A stretch of DNA of 64,000 nt. Origin: Gordonia prachuapensis. GTDB taxonomy: Bacteria; Actinomycetota; Actinomycetes; Mycobacteriales; Mycobacteriaceae. Under the pieces are notes generated by a model, which worked only from the letters and a program-made list of their open reading frames with translations, had not been told where the DNA came from and ran no database searches. The DNA lies in assembly GCF_036350515.1 (NCBI RefSeq), contig NZ_JAZDUE010000006.1, positions 213,709 through 277,708 on the forward strand. Direction: 5' to 3'. Positions 33,213 to 41,946 of this stretch are shown piece after piece; position 1 is the first letter of the stretch, and every line of letters starts with the position of its first letter. The position numbers and the translations under genes were made by a program.

Positions 33213-34682
33213 ATGCGATTGCTGCCTGCAGTTCGAGAGCTGCACACCTCACCGCCGGCCGACGACGGCCTGCGTCGGCCCACCGTCGGTCGATCCGTGA
33301 GCCTTCTCACCGTCGGAGCGGCGGCACTGTCGATGATCGCTGCGCCCGGGGCCGCCATCGCAGATACGTCAGCGGGCAATTCCGTCACGAGCTTCAACCT
33401 TTTCATCCCCGGAACGTGGGAGACCGACGAAACAGCCGATCCACACCGCGCCACCGGCGCACTGCGTCCGATCGCCGAACGGATCCGCCGCGACCATGGA
33501 GACGCGGCCCAGATCTACTTCCTGCCCTACATCGCCCGCGCCTTCGACAACGGTGAGAGTTACGGCGCGAGCAAGGCCTCGGCGCTCGACAATGCGGCGC
33601 AGGTTCTTCGCGACGTCATCGAACATCACCCGGCCGTGAAGGTCACGATCACGGGCTACAGTCAGGGCGCCGACGCCGCGGGCGATCTCGCCTCGGCCAT
33701 CGGGAACCGGCTCGGTCCGGTGAGCCCCGACCAGGTGCTGGCGGTCGCATTGCTCGCCGACCCGCGGGCAGGCACCCAGGGCGCGACCATCGTCGGACCC
33801 CGGGCCGACGGCATCGGTATCGCCGACCCCAGGCCGGACGGGATGGGCAGCCTCGCCGGCAGGGTGTCCTCGATCTGCGCACCCGCCGACCTGTACTGCT
33901 CGATCGACAAGAAGCACAACCCGTTCCTGGGTCAGCTCGGTTCCGTCCTCGGCAAGACCCCGGACCAGGCCGCGGCCGCGGTACACCGAGCCGCCGGAGC
34001 AGCCACCACCCTCGCCTCCCTCGACCTGACCGGCATCGCGGACGGACTGGGACGGCTCCCCGGCCTCATCGCAGACGGCGACCTCGCCGCCGCTCACGCG
34101 ACGGCGACGACCCTGAACAGCGATCTGCGCCCGCTCGTCACCCTCGCCGCGTCCGTCGACTTCACCGAGGTGTCGGCCACGCTCGCGCTGATTCCGGACG
34201 ACACCGGATTCACCAAGGCGATGGCCCTGGTGGCGGCCGGGCTCGCCCACATCGACATCGAGCGCGTCGCCGACCTCGTGGGCCGCATCCAGGAGCTGAC
34301 GTGGGTGGCTGCGGCGGAGTTCGGCCGACGTGCGGGCGCCAAGTCGGTGCCCGTCACCGCAGAACCGCGCGCGGAGCTACGACGTCTCGGTCGCGAACTC
34401 GTCGCGGTATCCCGGGGCATCGTGACCGCGAAAGCACAGTCGGGCAACGGCGTCGACGCGGTCTCCGAGGACTTCCGGAGTTCCGCGGTGGCCGTGACCC
34501 GGATCGTCAGCAAGTACGCGATCGCCGATCCCGCCACGCTGATCACCGACGCAATCAGTGCGGGGAGCTTCTACCGCTCGGAGAGCCATGTCAGCTACCA
34601 GTCGTTCGTCGTCGACGCCGCCGGACACGATGCCATCGAGTGGTTGGGGTCATGGCTGTCGACGAGCATCTCCCGCAGCTGA
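33213..34682 (+). CDS. secreted cutinase-family esterase with a large helical insertion
   Basis: Exported serine esterase of 489 residues from ATG 33213; GTG 33297 is an alternative closer to the signal peptide. Signal sequence SLLTVGAAALSMIAAPGAAI, cleavage near AIADT. Cutinase core: nucleophile Ser150 in ITGYSQGADAAGD; Asp226 in the disulfide-like CAPADLYC loop; and a likely catalytic His459 in SESHVSYQSF, equivalent to the HLSY motif of cutinases. Usually Asp and His are separated by one to two dozen residues; here about 230, mostly alpha-helical and Ala-rich, intervene. Mycolata cutinase-like proteins act on wall or host lipids. The insertion may form a lid or a wall-binding domain (inference). 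Confidence 0.8.
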   Translation: MRLLPAVRELHTSPPADDGLRRPTVGRSVSLLTVGAAALSMIAAPGAAIADTSAGNSVTSFNLFIPGTWETDETADPHRATGALRPIAERIRRDHGDAAQIYFLPYIARAFDNGESYGASKASALDNAAQVLRDVIEHHPAVKVTITGYSQGADAAGDLASAIGNRLGPVSPDQVLAVALLADPRAGTQGATIVGPRADGIGIADPRPDGMGSLAGRVSSICAPADLYCSIDKKHNPFLGQLGSVLGKTPDQAAAAVHRAAGAATTLASLDLTGIADGLGRLPGLIADGDLAAAHATATTLNSDLRPLVTLAASVDFTEVSATLALIPDDTGFTKAMALVAAGLAHIDIERVADLVGRIQELTWVAAAEFGRRAGAKSVPVTAEPRAELRRLGRELVAVSRGIVTAKAQSGNGVDAVSEDFRSSAVAVTRIVSKYAIADPATLITDAISAGSFYRSESHVSYQSFVVDAAGHDAIEWLGSWLSTSISRS

Positions 34683-34689
34683 TTGGGTC

Positions 34690-35060
34690 ACCAACGGTCG
34701 AGCCCCCACCGCCGATCGAGTCCCCACCGCCGATCGAGCCCCCACCGCCGATCGAGCCCCCACCGCCGGTCGAGCCCCCCCAACCGCCGGCCGAGTCCCC
34801 ACCGCCGGCCGAGTCCCCACCGCCGGTCGAGTAAGCCCCCACCGCCGGTCGAGTAGGCCCGAGCCGCTAGGCGAGGGCTGTATCGAGACCACCTGCGCCA
34901 GAGTGGATCTCGATACACCGACTCGCCTAGCGGCTCGTCGGCTACTCGATCAACGGGAGAAAGACCGCTCGCCGGCTACTCGATCAACGGGAGAAGACCG
35001 CTCGCCGGCTACTCGATCAACGGAAGAAAGACCGCTCGCCGGCCACTCGAGCAACGGAGA
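34690..35060. repeat. large intergenic repeat block, family A, amplified on both arms
   Basis: From 34696 to about 34856, nine to ten tandem units of about 15-18 bases (CCCACCGCCGATCGAG, drifting to CCGCCGGTCGAG). A central hairpin follows: 34860-34875 pairs perfectly over 16 bp with 34922-34937 (CGAGCCGCTAGGCGAG), with an inner GTATCGAGA (34880-34888) / TCTCGATAC (34908-34916). Then four tandem units of about 36 bases, CTCGCCGGCTACTCGATCAA with CGGGAGAAAGACCG, run to 35058. It lies between the plus-strand cutinase and minus-strand dnaG. No spacers of the CRISPR kind. Confidence 0.88.
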
Positions 35061-35086
35061 AACGCGGGCTGGTCACCGAGCTCCGG

Positions 35087-37021
35087 TCAGCCGACACCCA
35101 CATCCGGGTCGACCGCCTGCTCGAGCAGACTGCGGCGGTAGGCCTCCAGTGCCACGAGATCCCCGAACACGGCATTGTAGGCGTCGGGGTCCTCGCCGGG
35201 CGCCATGCGCCGCAGACGGGACTTGATGTCGGCGATCTGCGCGCCCACCCACACCTCCTGGAGTCGGGCGAGCACGCTGGTGATGTAGCGCGAGATGTTG
35301 TTCTCGCCGACCGGCATGGATTCGACCGCGAGTTCGGTCACGAGCGGACCGATGACGGCGTCGTCGACGGCGTGGTGCACGGCGTCCACCCATTCGGCAC
35401 CACCCATGCCGCTGGAGGTGCCACCGACGGCGGACATCGCGGTGCGGATGGAGGCGTACGCCGGGTCGGTGAAGCATTGAACGGGCAGCGAGTCGAAGAC
35501 GGTGCCGGCGATCGCCGGGTACTGCAGCGCCGCCTTGAGCGCCTCGCGCTGCGGCCACAGCCGGGGGTCTCCCGGCAGTGGCCGCGCCGTGGGTGGCGCG
35601 GACGCTGCTTCGGGCCGCTGCCGACGAATCGAGGTCACCCGATCGGGACGGGACCCGTTGACCGCCGGCCCCCCACCAGTGGCGCGGGCGAACCGCGCAC
35701 CCTCCTCGCGGACCCGGCCGAGCACCTGAGCGACGTCCTCCCAGCCGACCCAGCCGGCGAGCTGTCGGGCGTACTCGTCGCGCAGGGCGACATCCTTGAT
35801 CTGGCCGACCACGGGGACGGTGTCCCGCAAGGCGTGGACCCGCCCCTCGGCGGTGTCGAGGTCGTGGCCCCCGAGCAACGCCTTGATGGCGAACTCGAAC
35901 ATCGGGACGCGCCGCGCGACGAGGTCGCGGACCGCACCGTCACCGCGAGCCTGGCGCAATTCACACGGATCCATCCCGTCCGGCGCGATCGCGACGAACG
36001 TCTGGCCCGCGATGCTCTGCTCACCCTCGAAAGCCTTGAGGGCGGCCGCTTTTCCGGCGTCGTCACCGTCGAAGGTGTAGATGACCTCGCCGCGGAAGTA
36101 CGAGTCGTCCATCATCAGCCGCCGCAGCAGCGCCAGATGATCCTCGCCGAACGCCGTGCCACAGGATGCGACCGCCGTGGTCACCCCGGCCAGGTGCATG
36201 GCCATCACGTCGGTGTATCCCTCGACCACCACCACCTGGTGACCCTTGGCGATGTTCTTCTTCGCGTGGTCGAGTCCGAACAGGACCTGAGACTTCTTGT
36301 ACAGCATGGTCTCCGGCGTGTTCATGTACTTGCCGAGGTTGTCGTCGTCGAACAGTTTGCGCGCGCCGAAACCGATGATGTCGTTGCCGAGGTTGCGGAT
36401 CGGCCACAGCAGGCGCCGATGGAATCGGTCGATCGGACCTTTGCGTCCTTGCTTGGACAATCCGGCCGCCTCGAGTTCACTGAACTCGAATCCCTGCGCC
36501 AGCAGGGTTTTGGTCATCACGTCCCACCCCGCGGGTGCGTAGCCGCAGCCGAAGGTGGCTGCCACCGTGGCGTCGAAGTTCCGCTCGGTCAGATAGTCGC
36601 GGGCCGGTTGGGCTTCGGGCGACTGTAACTGTTGGGCGTAGAACTTCTGCGCGGCGGCGTTGGCGGCGACCAGCCGAGCGCGGGTCCCGCGGTCGCGGAC
36701 GATGGCCGTACCGCCACCCTCGTAGTGGATCTGATAGCCGATACGATCGGCGAGTTGCTGTACGGCTTCGACGAAGCTGATGTGCTCCTGCTTCTGCAGG
36801 AAACTGTAGACATCGCCGCCCTCCCCGCAGCCGAAGCAATGGAAGTGGCCGTGGTTCGGCCGGACGTGGAACGAGGGGGTCTTCTCGTCGTGGAACGGGC
36901 ACAGCCCCTTGAGACTGTCGGCTCCGGCCCGACGCAGTGCCACGTAGTCGCCGACGATCTCCTCGATGCGCGTCTGCTCACGGATCGCCGTGATGTCGCG
37001 ATCGGGAATTCGGCCTGGCAC
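35087..37021 (-). CDS. dnaG: DNA primase
   Basis: Makes RNA primers at the replication fork, 644 residues. The N-terminal zinc-binding CHC2 domain is CPFHDEKTPSFHVRPNHGHF followed by HCFGCG. The toprim catalytic core is VVVVEGYTDVMAMHLAG with the acidic cluster YTFDGDDAGKAA. A C-terminal helicase-binding region follows. Starts with GTG at 37021, 50 bases after the dgt stop on the same strand, so dgt-dnaG may be co-transcribed; this pairing is conserved in mycobacteria. It differs from E. coli in not lying in an rpsU-dnaG-rpoD cluster. Confidence 0.97.
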   Translation of the reverse strand: MPGRIPDRDITAIREQTRIEEIVGDYVALRRAGADSLKGLCPFHDEKTPSFHVRPNHGHFHCFGCGEGGDVYSFLQKQEHISFVEAVQQLADRIGYQIHYEGGGTAIVRDRGTRARLVAANAAAQKFYAQQLQSPEAQPARDYLTERNFDATVAATFGCGYAPAGWDVMTKTLLAQGFEFSELEAAGLSKQGRKGPIDRFHRRLLWPIRNLGNDIIGFGARKLFDDDNLGKYMNTPETMLYKKSQVLFGLDHAKKNIAKGHQVVVVEGYTDVMAMHLAGVTTAVASCGTAFGEDHLALLRRLMMDDSYFRGEVIYTFDGDDAGKAAALKAFEGEQSIAGQTFVAIAPDGMDPCELRQARGDGAVRDLVARRVPMFEFAIKALLGGHDLDTAEGRVHALRDTVPVVGQIKDVALRDEYARQLAGWVGWEDVAQVLGRVREEGARFARATGGGPAVNGSRPDRVTSIRRQRPEAASAPPTARPLPGDPRLWPQREALKAALQYPAIAGTVFDSLPVQCFTDPAYASIRTAMSAVGGTSSGMGGAEWVDAVHHAVDDAVIGPLVTELAVESMPVGENNISRYITSVLARLQEVWVGAQIADIKSRLRRMAPGEDPDAYNAVFGDLVALEAYRRSLLEQAVDPDVGVG

Positions 37022-37071
37022 GCCGACCAGTGTAGTGAGTGCCCGCCCCTACGCCGCACCCGTGGGCGGAC

Positions 37072-38355
37072 TCAGCCGAGGTGTGCCTGTGCACCCGAGT
37101 TCTGGCGGTCGGTGCGCTCCAGACGTCCCTCGGTCATCGACGCGATCTGATCGACGATGACGCGCAGCCGGGCACCGTCGTCGGCGGCCTCCTGCCAGAA
37201 GGGGACGAAGATCGGGTCCAGGCCACCGGGTGCCGCGGCGGTCAACCACACCGCCACCCGATGGATGCGCTCGCGCTGCCGTTGCTGGATCGCGCGGTGA
37301 CGTTCGTTGGAGAAGATGTAGCGCAACGCCAACGTCTTGAGGATCGCGACCTCGGCCGCCACCAGCGGTGACACACTCAGATCTGCGTCGTAGCGCGCCA
37401 CCGACCGGTCCCCCACCACCGCTCGGGTGCCGGTGATCGCAGCCGATGCGAACCGGCCGATCAATTCACTGGTCAGCCGCTTCAGCGTCACCGCGCTGTC
37501 GAGGCTGCCGTCGTGACCGCCGGCTGCGGCGACGATGTCCATCCGCGACAGTCGCTGCGCGGCGTCGATGAGTGCGTTGGCCTCGAGGCCGTCGAACTCC
37601 TTGACGCCGATGTCGGCGAGGCCGCGCTGATCGGTCGCATCGCCCAGCGATCGCAGGTCGATCCGGTTCGCGATCACTCCGTCCTCGAGGTCGTGGACGG
37701 AGTAGGCGACGTCGTCGGACCAGTCCATCACCTGTGCCTCGATGCACTGTCGTCCCGGCGGGGCGTCCCGCCGGATCCAGGCGAGCGCCGACGCGTCGTC
37801 GTCGTATGCACCGAACTTCACCGCGGGCAGTCGACGCGTCCACGGGTACTTGAGGGTGGCGTCGAGGGAGGCACGCGTGAGGTTCAGTCCCGCGCTCCGC
37901 CCACGGGCGTCGAGCAGCTTGGGTTCGAGACGGGTGAGGATCCGCAGGTTCTGCGCATTGCCCTCGAATCCACCGATGTCGGCCGCGACCTCGTTCAATG
38001 CGCGCTCACCGTTGTGCCCGTACGGCGGGTGCCCGATGTCGTGCGCCAACCCGGCGAGCTCGACGAGGTCCGGTTCGCACCCGAGCCCGATCGCGATGCC
38101 GCGACCGATCTGGCCGACCTCCAGCGAGTGCGTGAGCCGGGTGCGTGGGGTGTCGCCTTCACGCGGGCCGACGACCTGTGTCTTGTCGGCGAGACGACGC
38201 AACGCCGCCGAATGCAGCACACGGGCCCGGTCACGCGCGTAGTCGCTGCGATGGTCGGTCCGGGTGCCGGGCAGGCTGGCCACTTTCGGGGCCTCCGGCA
38301 CGATCCGCTCGACGGCCTCGTCGCCGTACTGAGCCGTCAGCGGAATGGCGGACAT
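37072..38355 (-). CDS. dgt: dGTP triphosphohydrolase-like HD-domain protein
   Basis: Deoxyguanosine-triphosphate triphosphohydrolase-like enzyme of 427 residues, converting dGTP to deoxyguanosine and triphosphate and so adjusting nucleotide pools. HD-domain metal residues are in RTRLTHSLEVGQI (first His) and ELAGLAHDIGHPPYGHNGE (His-Asp). ATG 38355 is used; a TTG at 38373 overlapping the upstream stop is possible. Lies just downstream of the cold-shock-domain gene and upstream of dnaG, the mycobacterial order (Rv2344c-dnaG). Confidence 0.92.
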   Translation of the reverse strand: MSAIPLTAQYGDEAVERIVPEAPKVASLPGTRTDHRSDYARDRARVLHSAALRRLADKTQVVGPREGDTPRTRLTHSLEVGQIGRGIAIGLGCEPDLVELAGLAHDIGHPPYGHNGERALNEVAADIGGFEGNAQNLRILTRLEPKLLDARGRSAGLNLTRASLDATLKYPWTRRLPAVKFGAYDDDASALAWIRRDAPPGRQCIEAQVMDWSDDVAYSVHDLEDGVIANRIDLRSLGDATDQRGLADIGVKEFDGLEANALIDAAQRLSRMDIVAAAGGHDGSLDSAVTLKRLTSELIGRFASAAITGTRAVVGDRSVARYDADLSVSPLVAAEVAILKTLALRYIFSNERHRAIQQRQRERIHRVAVWLTAAAPGGLDPIFVPFWQEAADDGARLRVIVDQIASMTEGRLERTDRQNSGAQAHLG

Positions 38356-38365
38356 GCCGGTCGTG

Positions 38366-38821
38366 CTAGTCAAGCACCCAGCCTCGGGCCACCGCGAAAT
38401 CGGTGATGCGCTGGCGGATCGCGATGATCTGTCCGGCGGTCAGGTCGTCGGACGAGTCGAGTAGCAGTTCGGTGATCTCCTCGATGAACGCCGACGAGTC
38501 GAGTGACCCTGAACCCCGCGACCGTCGGGGACGATCGCCGCCGCCGTGGGACCGGCCGTGGTCATGGTTGTCGCGGCGGTGGGGGCGGCCGCTCGGTGCT
38601 TCCTCGGCGGGTGCCGCCTCGGTGACGGCCACGTTGACCGCCTTGCTGCCGCGCTCGGTCTCCTCGACGTCGAACTCGACCTTCGCACCCGGTTTCAGCG
38701 CGTTCTCGTCGATGTCGATGTCGTTGATGTGCAGGAAGACGTCGGCGCCACCCGACTCCGGCGCGAGAAATCCGAATCCCCGATTTGCGTCGTAGTGCAC
38801 GACCTTGCCGCTGACGGTCAC
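38366..38821 (-). CDS. cold-shock-domain protein with C-terminal helical extension
   Basis: Nucleic-acid-binding protein of 151 residues. The first 65 form a cold-shock domain (SGKVVHYDANRGFGFLAPES with RNP1 RGFGFL, then ADVFLHINDID as RNP2). A basic low-complexity linker rich in His, Arg and Gly (HRRDNHDHGRSHGGG) leads to a C-terminal helical module, LDSSAFIEEITELLLDSSDD to the end, twice the length of a simple CspA. GTG 38821 is chosen as the usual domain start. Probably an RNA chaperone; its placement ahead of dgt-dnaG is conserved. Confidence 0.85.
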   Translation of the reverse strand: MTVSGKVVHYDANRGFGFLAPESGGADVFLHINDIDIDENALKPGAKVEFDVEETERGSKAVNVAVTEAAPAEEAPSGRPHRRDNHDHGRSHGGGDRPRRSRGSGSLDSSAFIEEITELLLDSSDDLTAGQIIAIRQRITDFAVARGWVLD

Positions 38822-38936
38822 CGTTTCACTCGCTCTCCTCGCCGCACGGCACACCGGACCCCGTGCCCGGGCCGACGACAACTCCACTCACAACTATGAC
38901 AGATATCCGCAGGTAGCACCGGCGCAACCCTTCGTG

Positions 38937-39021
38937 ACGACCCTCCGCAGGCTCCGGGTCTCCTCAGGGATCAGGTGGTCACCCGATCCCTGAGGAGCGA
39001 GCTTGCGAGGGTCTCGAAGGG
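38937..39021. repeat. intergenic hairpin repeat, family B
   Basis: Two family-B units face each other: the left unit is inverted (TTCGTGACGACCCTCCGCAG... to CCTCAGGGATC) and the right one direct (GATCCCTGAGGAGCGAGC to CTCGAAGGGTC). CCTCAGGGATC (38968-38978) pairs with GATCCCTGAGG (38988-38998). Lies directly after the glyS stop, so it may help end the glyS transcript. Confidence 0.8.
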
Positions 39022-40410
39022 TCAGGACCCCAGCAACTTGCCGCCGAGATACTCGACGACCTTGTCGAGCGCGACCCGTTCCTGGCTCATCGTGTCGCGC
39101 TCACGCACGGTGACCGCCTGGTCGTCGAGGGTGTCGAAGTCCACGGTCACACAGAACGGCGTACCGATCTCGTCCTGGCGGCGATAGCGCTTGCCGATGC
39201 CCTGCGCATCGTCGAACTCGACATTCCAGTGCTTGCGCAACTCCGCGGCGAGATCCTTCGCCTTGGGCGACAGCTTCTCGTTGCGCGACAGCGGCAGGAC
39301 CGCGACCTTGACCGGCGCCAGACGACGATCGAGCTTCAGCACGGTCCGGGTGTCGGTGCCGCCCTTGGCGTTCGGCACCTCTTCCTCGGTGTACGCGTCA
39401 CACAGGAATGCCATCAGCGAACGCGTGAGGCCGGCCGCGGGTTCGATGACGAACGGCGTGTACCGCTCACCCGAGGCCTGGTCGTAGAACGACAGATCCT
39501 CACCCGAGTGCTTGCTGTGGGTGGACAGGTCGAAGTCGGTGCGGTTGGCGACACCCTCCAGCTCACCCCACGGGTTGCCCGAGAAGCCGAACTTGTACTC
39601 CACATCGACGGTGCGCTTGGAGTAGTGCGACAGCTTGTCCTTCGGGTGCTCGAACAGGCGCAGGTTCTCCGGGTCGATCCCGAGGTCGACGTACCAGTTG
39701 AACCGGTGGTCGATCCAGTACTGATGCCAGTCCTCGTCCTCACCCGGCTTGACGAAGTACTCCATCTCCATCTGCTCGAACTCGCGGGTACGGAAGATGA
39801 AGTTGCCGGGGGTGATCTCGTTGCGGAAGCTCTTGCCGATCTGCGCGATGCCGAACGGGGGCTTCTTACGCGCCGTGGTCATCACGTTCTTGAAGTTCAC
39901 GAAGATGCCCTGCGCGGTCTCCGGACGCAGGTAATGCAGGCCCTCTTCGTCGTCCACCGGGCCGAGGAACGTCTTGAGCAGTCCACTGAACGCGCGTGGC
40001 TCGGTCCACTTGCCCGGCTGGCCGGTGTCGGGGTCATTGATGTCGGCCAGACCGTTGGCCGGTGGGTGGCCGTGCTTGATCTCGTAGGCCTCGAGCAGAT
40101 GATCGGCGCGGTAACGCTTGTGGGTATGCAGCGATTCGACCAGCGGATCGGTGAAGACCTCGACGTGTCCGGAGGCCTCCCACACCTGGCGGGGCAGGAT
40201 GACCGAGGAGTCCAGGCCCACCACGTCCTCGCGACCGGTCACCATCGTGCGCCACCACTGGCGTTTGATGTTGTCCTTGATCTCGACACCGAGCGGACCG
40301 TAATCCCACGCGGAGCGGGTTCCGCCGTAGATCTCACCGCACGGGTAGACCAGACCTCGACGCTTGGCGAGGTTGACGACGGCTTCAACGCGGTTGGACT
40401 GGGCGGCCAC
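39022..40410 (-). CDS. glyS: glycyl-tRNA synthetase
   Basis: Class II aminoacyl-tRNA synthetase of the homodimeric eukaryote-like type, 462 residues, charging tRNA-Gly. Features: RGLVYPCGEIYGGTRSAWDY at the N-terminus, motif-2-type QIGKSFRNEITPGNFIFRTR, FEQMEMEYF, and the anticodon-binding C-terminal domain (LPLSRNEKLSPKAKDLAAEL). Starts with GTG 40410. Divergent from the smtB-zur pair across a 155-base gap. Confidence 0.97.
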   Translation of the reverse strand: MAAQSNRVEAVVNLAKRRGLVYPCGEIYGGTRSAWDYGPLGVEIKDNIKRQWWRTMVTGREDVVGLDSSVILPRQVWEASGHVEVFTDPLVESLHTHKRYRADHLLEAYEIKHGHPPANGLADINDPDTGQPGKWTEPRAFSGLLKTFLGPVDDEEGLHYLRPETAQGIFVNFKNVMTTARKKPPFGIAQIGKSFRNEITPGNFIFRTREFEQMEMEYFVKPGEDEDWHQYWIDHRFNWYVDLGIDPENLRLFEHPKDKLSHYSKRTVDVEYKFGFSGNPWGELEGVANRTDFDLSTHSKHSGEDLSFYDQASGERYTPFVIEPAAGLTRSLMAFLCDAYTEEEVPNAKGGTDTRTVLKLDRRLAPVKVAVLPLSRNEKLSPKAKDLAAELRKHWNVEFDDAQGIGKRYRRQDEIGTPFCVTVDFDTLDDQAVTVRERDTMSQERVALDKVVEYLGGKLLGS

Positions 40411-40565
40411 GGTTAACTGTTCTCCAACGAGTCGGTGTTCTCACGGTGATGCCGCCGCATCGGCGCGAGGTCGAACGGCAGCCCTTACAGGGTAGCCACA
40501 CCCATGTGCATACTCGGAATCCACTCCGGGACCAATTGAAAACTGCTTCCTTTAGAATAGGCGAG

Positions 40566-40943
40566 ATGGGTGCACCAGAACGAGACTGCGTAACAGGCGC
40601 CGAACCACAAGCCGCAGGGCCGGTCGAGTGGGAGGCCGCCAGCGACCTGCTGCGCGCGCTGGCCTCACCCACCCGGATCGCCATCGTCCTGCTGCTGCGG
40701 GAACGGCCGCAATGCGTCCACGAGGTGGTCGGGGCGCTGTCGCTCAGCCAACCACTCATCAGTCAGCACCTTCGCGTACTCAAGGACGCCGGGGTCGTCC
40801 GCGGGCACCGTAACGGCAGGGAGATCGTCTACGAACTCGTCGACGACCACCTTGCGCACATCGTCACCGATGCGCTCACACATTCGATGGAAACGCCGGC
40901 CGCCTCGATGCAGTCCCAAGGCCAGGACAAGGAGGCCTCGTGA
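40566..40943 (+). CDS. ArsR/SmtB-family zinc-sensing repressor
   Basis: Winged-helix metal sensor of 125 residues, orthologous by position to Rv2358, which represses the following zur gene unless zinc is present. Core: AASDLLRALASPTRIAIVLL, CVHEVVGALSLSQPLISQHL, RVLKDAGVVRGHRNGREIVYEL. A C-terminal DDHLAHIVTDALTHS carries Asp and His at the alpha5 metal site. ATG 40566. The region just upstream (TTGAAAACTGCTTCCTTTAG) is AT-rich and likely holds its promoter and operator. Stop overlaps the zur start (GTGA). Confidence 0.9.
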   Translation: MGAPERDCVTGAEPQAAGPVEWEAASDLLRALASPTRIAIVLLLRERPQCVHEVVGALSLSQPLISQHLRVLKDAGVVRGHRNGREIVYELVDDHLAHIVTDALTHSMETPAASMQSQGQDKEAS

Positions 40944-41356
40944 CAACGCGGACCGATCGGCCAGTCACGGGCGTCCGTTCGACGAGACAACGGGCCGCGA
41001 TCGCCGACGCACTCGCGGCGGGCGACGACTTCGTCTCCGCGCAGGAACTCCACGAGCAACTCAAGGCGCGCGGAGAATCGATCGGGCTGACCACCGTGTA
41101 CCGCAACCTGCAGGCGCTGAGCCAGGCCGGCCAGATCGACGTGCTGTGGGACGGTACGGGCGAGACGCGGTACCGGCACTGCTCGTCCGGACATCACCAC
41201 CACCTGGTGTGCCGACGATGCGGCACCACCGTCGAGGTTCAGGCCGAACCCGTCGAGAAGTGGGCGGCCAAGGTCGCGGCGCAACACGGCTTCACCGACA
41301 TCAACCACACTGTGGAGGTCTTCGGCGAATGCGGCGCGTGCCACGCCGATCAGTGA
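40940..41356 (+). CDS. zur: zinc uptake regulator (Fur family)
   Basis: Fur-family repressor of zinc uptake genes (FurB/Zur, Rv2359 orthologue), 138 residues. DNA-binding domain TRQRAAIADALAAGDDFVSA, then GLTTVYRNLQALSQAG. Metal ligands include HCSSGHHHHLVCRRCG and the C-terminal CGAC pair; the two CxxC pairs would hold the structural zinc. GTG 40940 overlaps the smtB stop, so both zinc sensors are made together. Confidence 0.93.
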   Translation: MTTRTDRPVTGVRSTRQRAAIADALAAGDDFVSAQELHEQLKARGESIGLTTVYRNLQALSQAGQIDVLWDGTGETRYRHCSSGHHHHLVCRRCGTTVEVQAEPVEKWAAKVAAQHGFTDINHTVEVFGECGACHADQ

Positions 41357-41363
41357 GTCGCCG

Positions 41364-41527
41364 CCCTTCGTGACCCTTCGATACCCTTCGATACGCTCGC
41401 AAGCTCGCTACTCAGGGCGGCGCGCTCGCAAGCTCGCTCCTCAGGGACCGGGGCGAGCGCACCGTCGCCCCACACCCCTCGCTCCCTGAGGAGGTCCGGA
41501 GCGCTAGCGGAGGGCCGTCACGAAGGG
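41364..41527. repeat. intergenic hairpin repeat, family B (compound)
   Basis: Outer arms CCCTTCGTGAC (41364-41374) and GTCACGAAGGG (41517-41527) are exact complements. Inside are two inverted CTCGCAAGCTCGCT-CTCAGGG units and a direct CCCTGAGGAGGTCCGGAGCG unit. Lies between the convergent zur and Rv2360c-like genes, where a bidirectional terminator is expected. Confidence 0.82.
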
Positions 41528-41532
41528 TGAGA

Positions 41533-41946
41533 TCACGTCCCTGACAACTGCTGCGCCGCATCCGCTCCCGCCGACAACACCATGTGGAGGACGGTGAGCA
41601 GCGGGATGTCGTCGAGCGAACCGGCCGGAAATGTGTAGTACTGCAACACATCTGTCGTGACGCCGGTCGGATCCGAACGCCGTAGCGCGCCGAAACTCAG
41701 CTGGGCGTCGCAGGATTCGACATCGTCGCGTAGGACATCGGTGTTCGGCAGATCCACGGCAACCAACTGGGTCACCGTCAGGACATCGAGCCCGGCCGCG
41801 AGGTCCAGGGCACGGATCGATGCGCGCGTGGAACCGACCCGCACGACAACCGAATCGGAGTCGACATCGGAGACCTCACCGAACTCCGCGAGCAGCGCGG
41901 CCAGGCGGGCCGGCCAGACAGACCCGCCGTTCGACGGCTCGGTCAT
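41533..41946 (-). CDS. conserved hypothetical (Rv2360c-like)
   Basis: Protein of 137 residues with no recognised catalytic motif. The fold looks like a small alpha/beta domain of the YbjN or secretion-chaperone kind (VSDVDSDSVVVRVGSTRASI, TVTQLVAVDLPNTDVLRDDV), but this is only a structural impression. Its ATG overlaps the uppS stop (ATGA). The same position after uppS is occupied by Rv2360c in M. tuberculosis. No signal peptide or membrane helix. Confidence 0.7.
   Translation of the reverse strand: MTEPSNGGSVWPARLAALLAEFGEVSDVDSDSVVVRVGSTRASIRALDLAAGLDVLTVTQLVAVDLPNTDVLRDDVESCDAQLSFGALRRSDPTGVTTDVLQYYTFPAGSLDDIPLLTVLHMVLSAGADAAQQLSGT

Noticed and set aside
34690..35060. Possible CRISPR array
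   Set aside because: Units are 15-36 bases, directly adjacent, with no unique spacers of regular length, and no cas genes are present.
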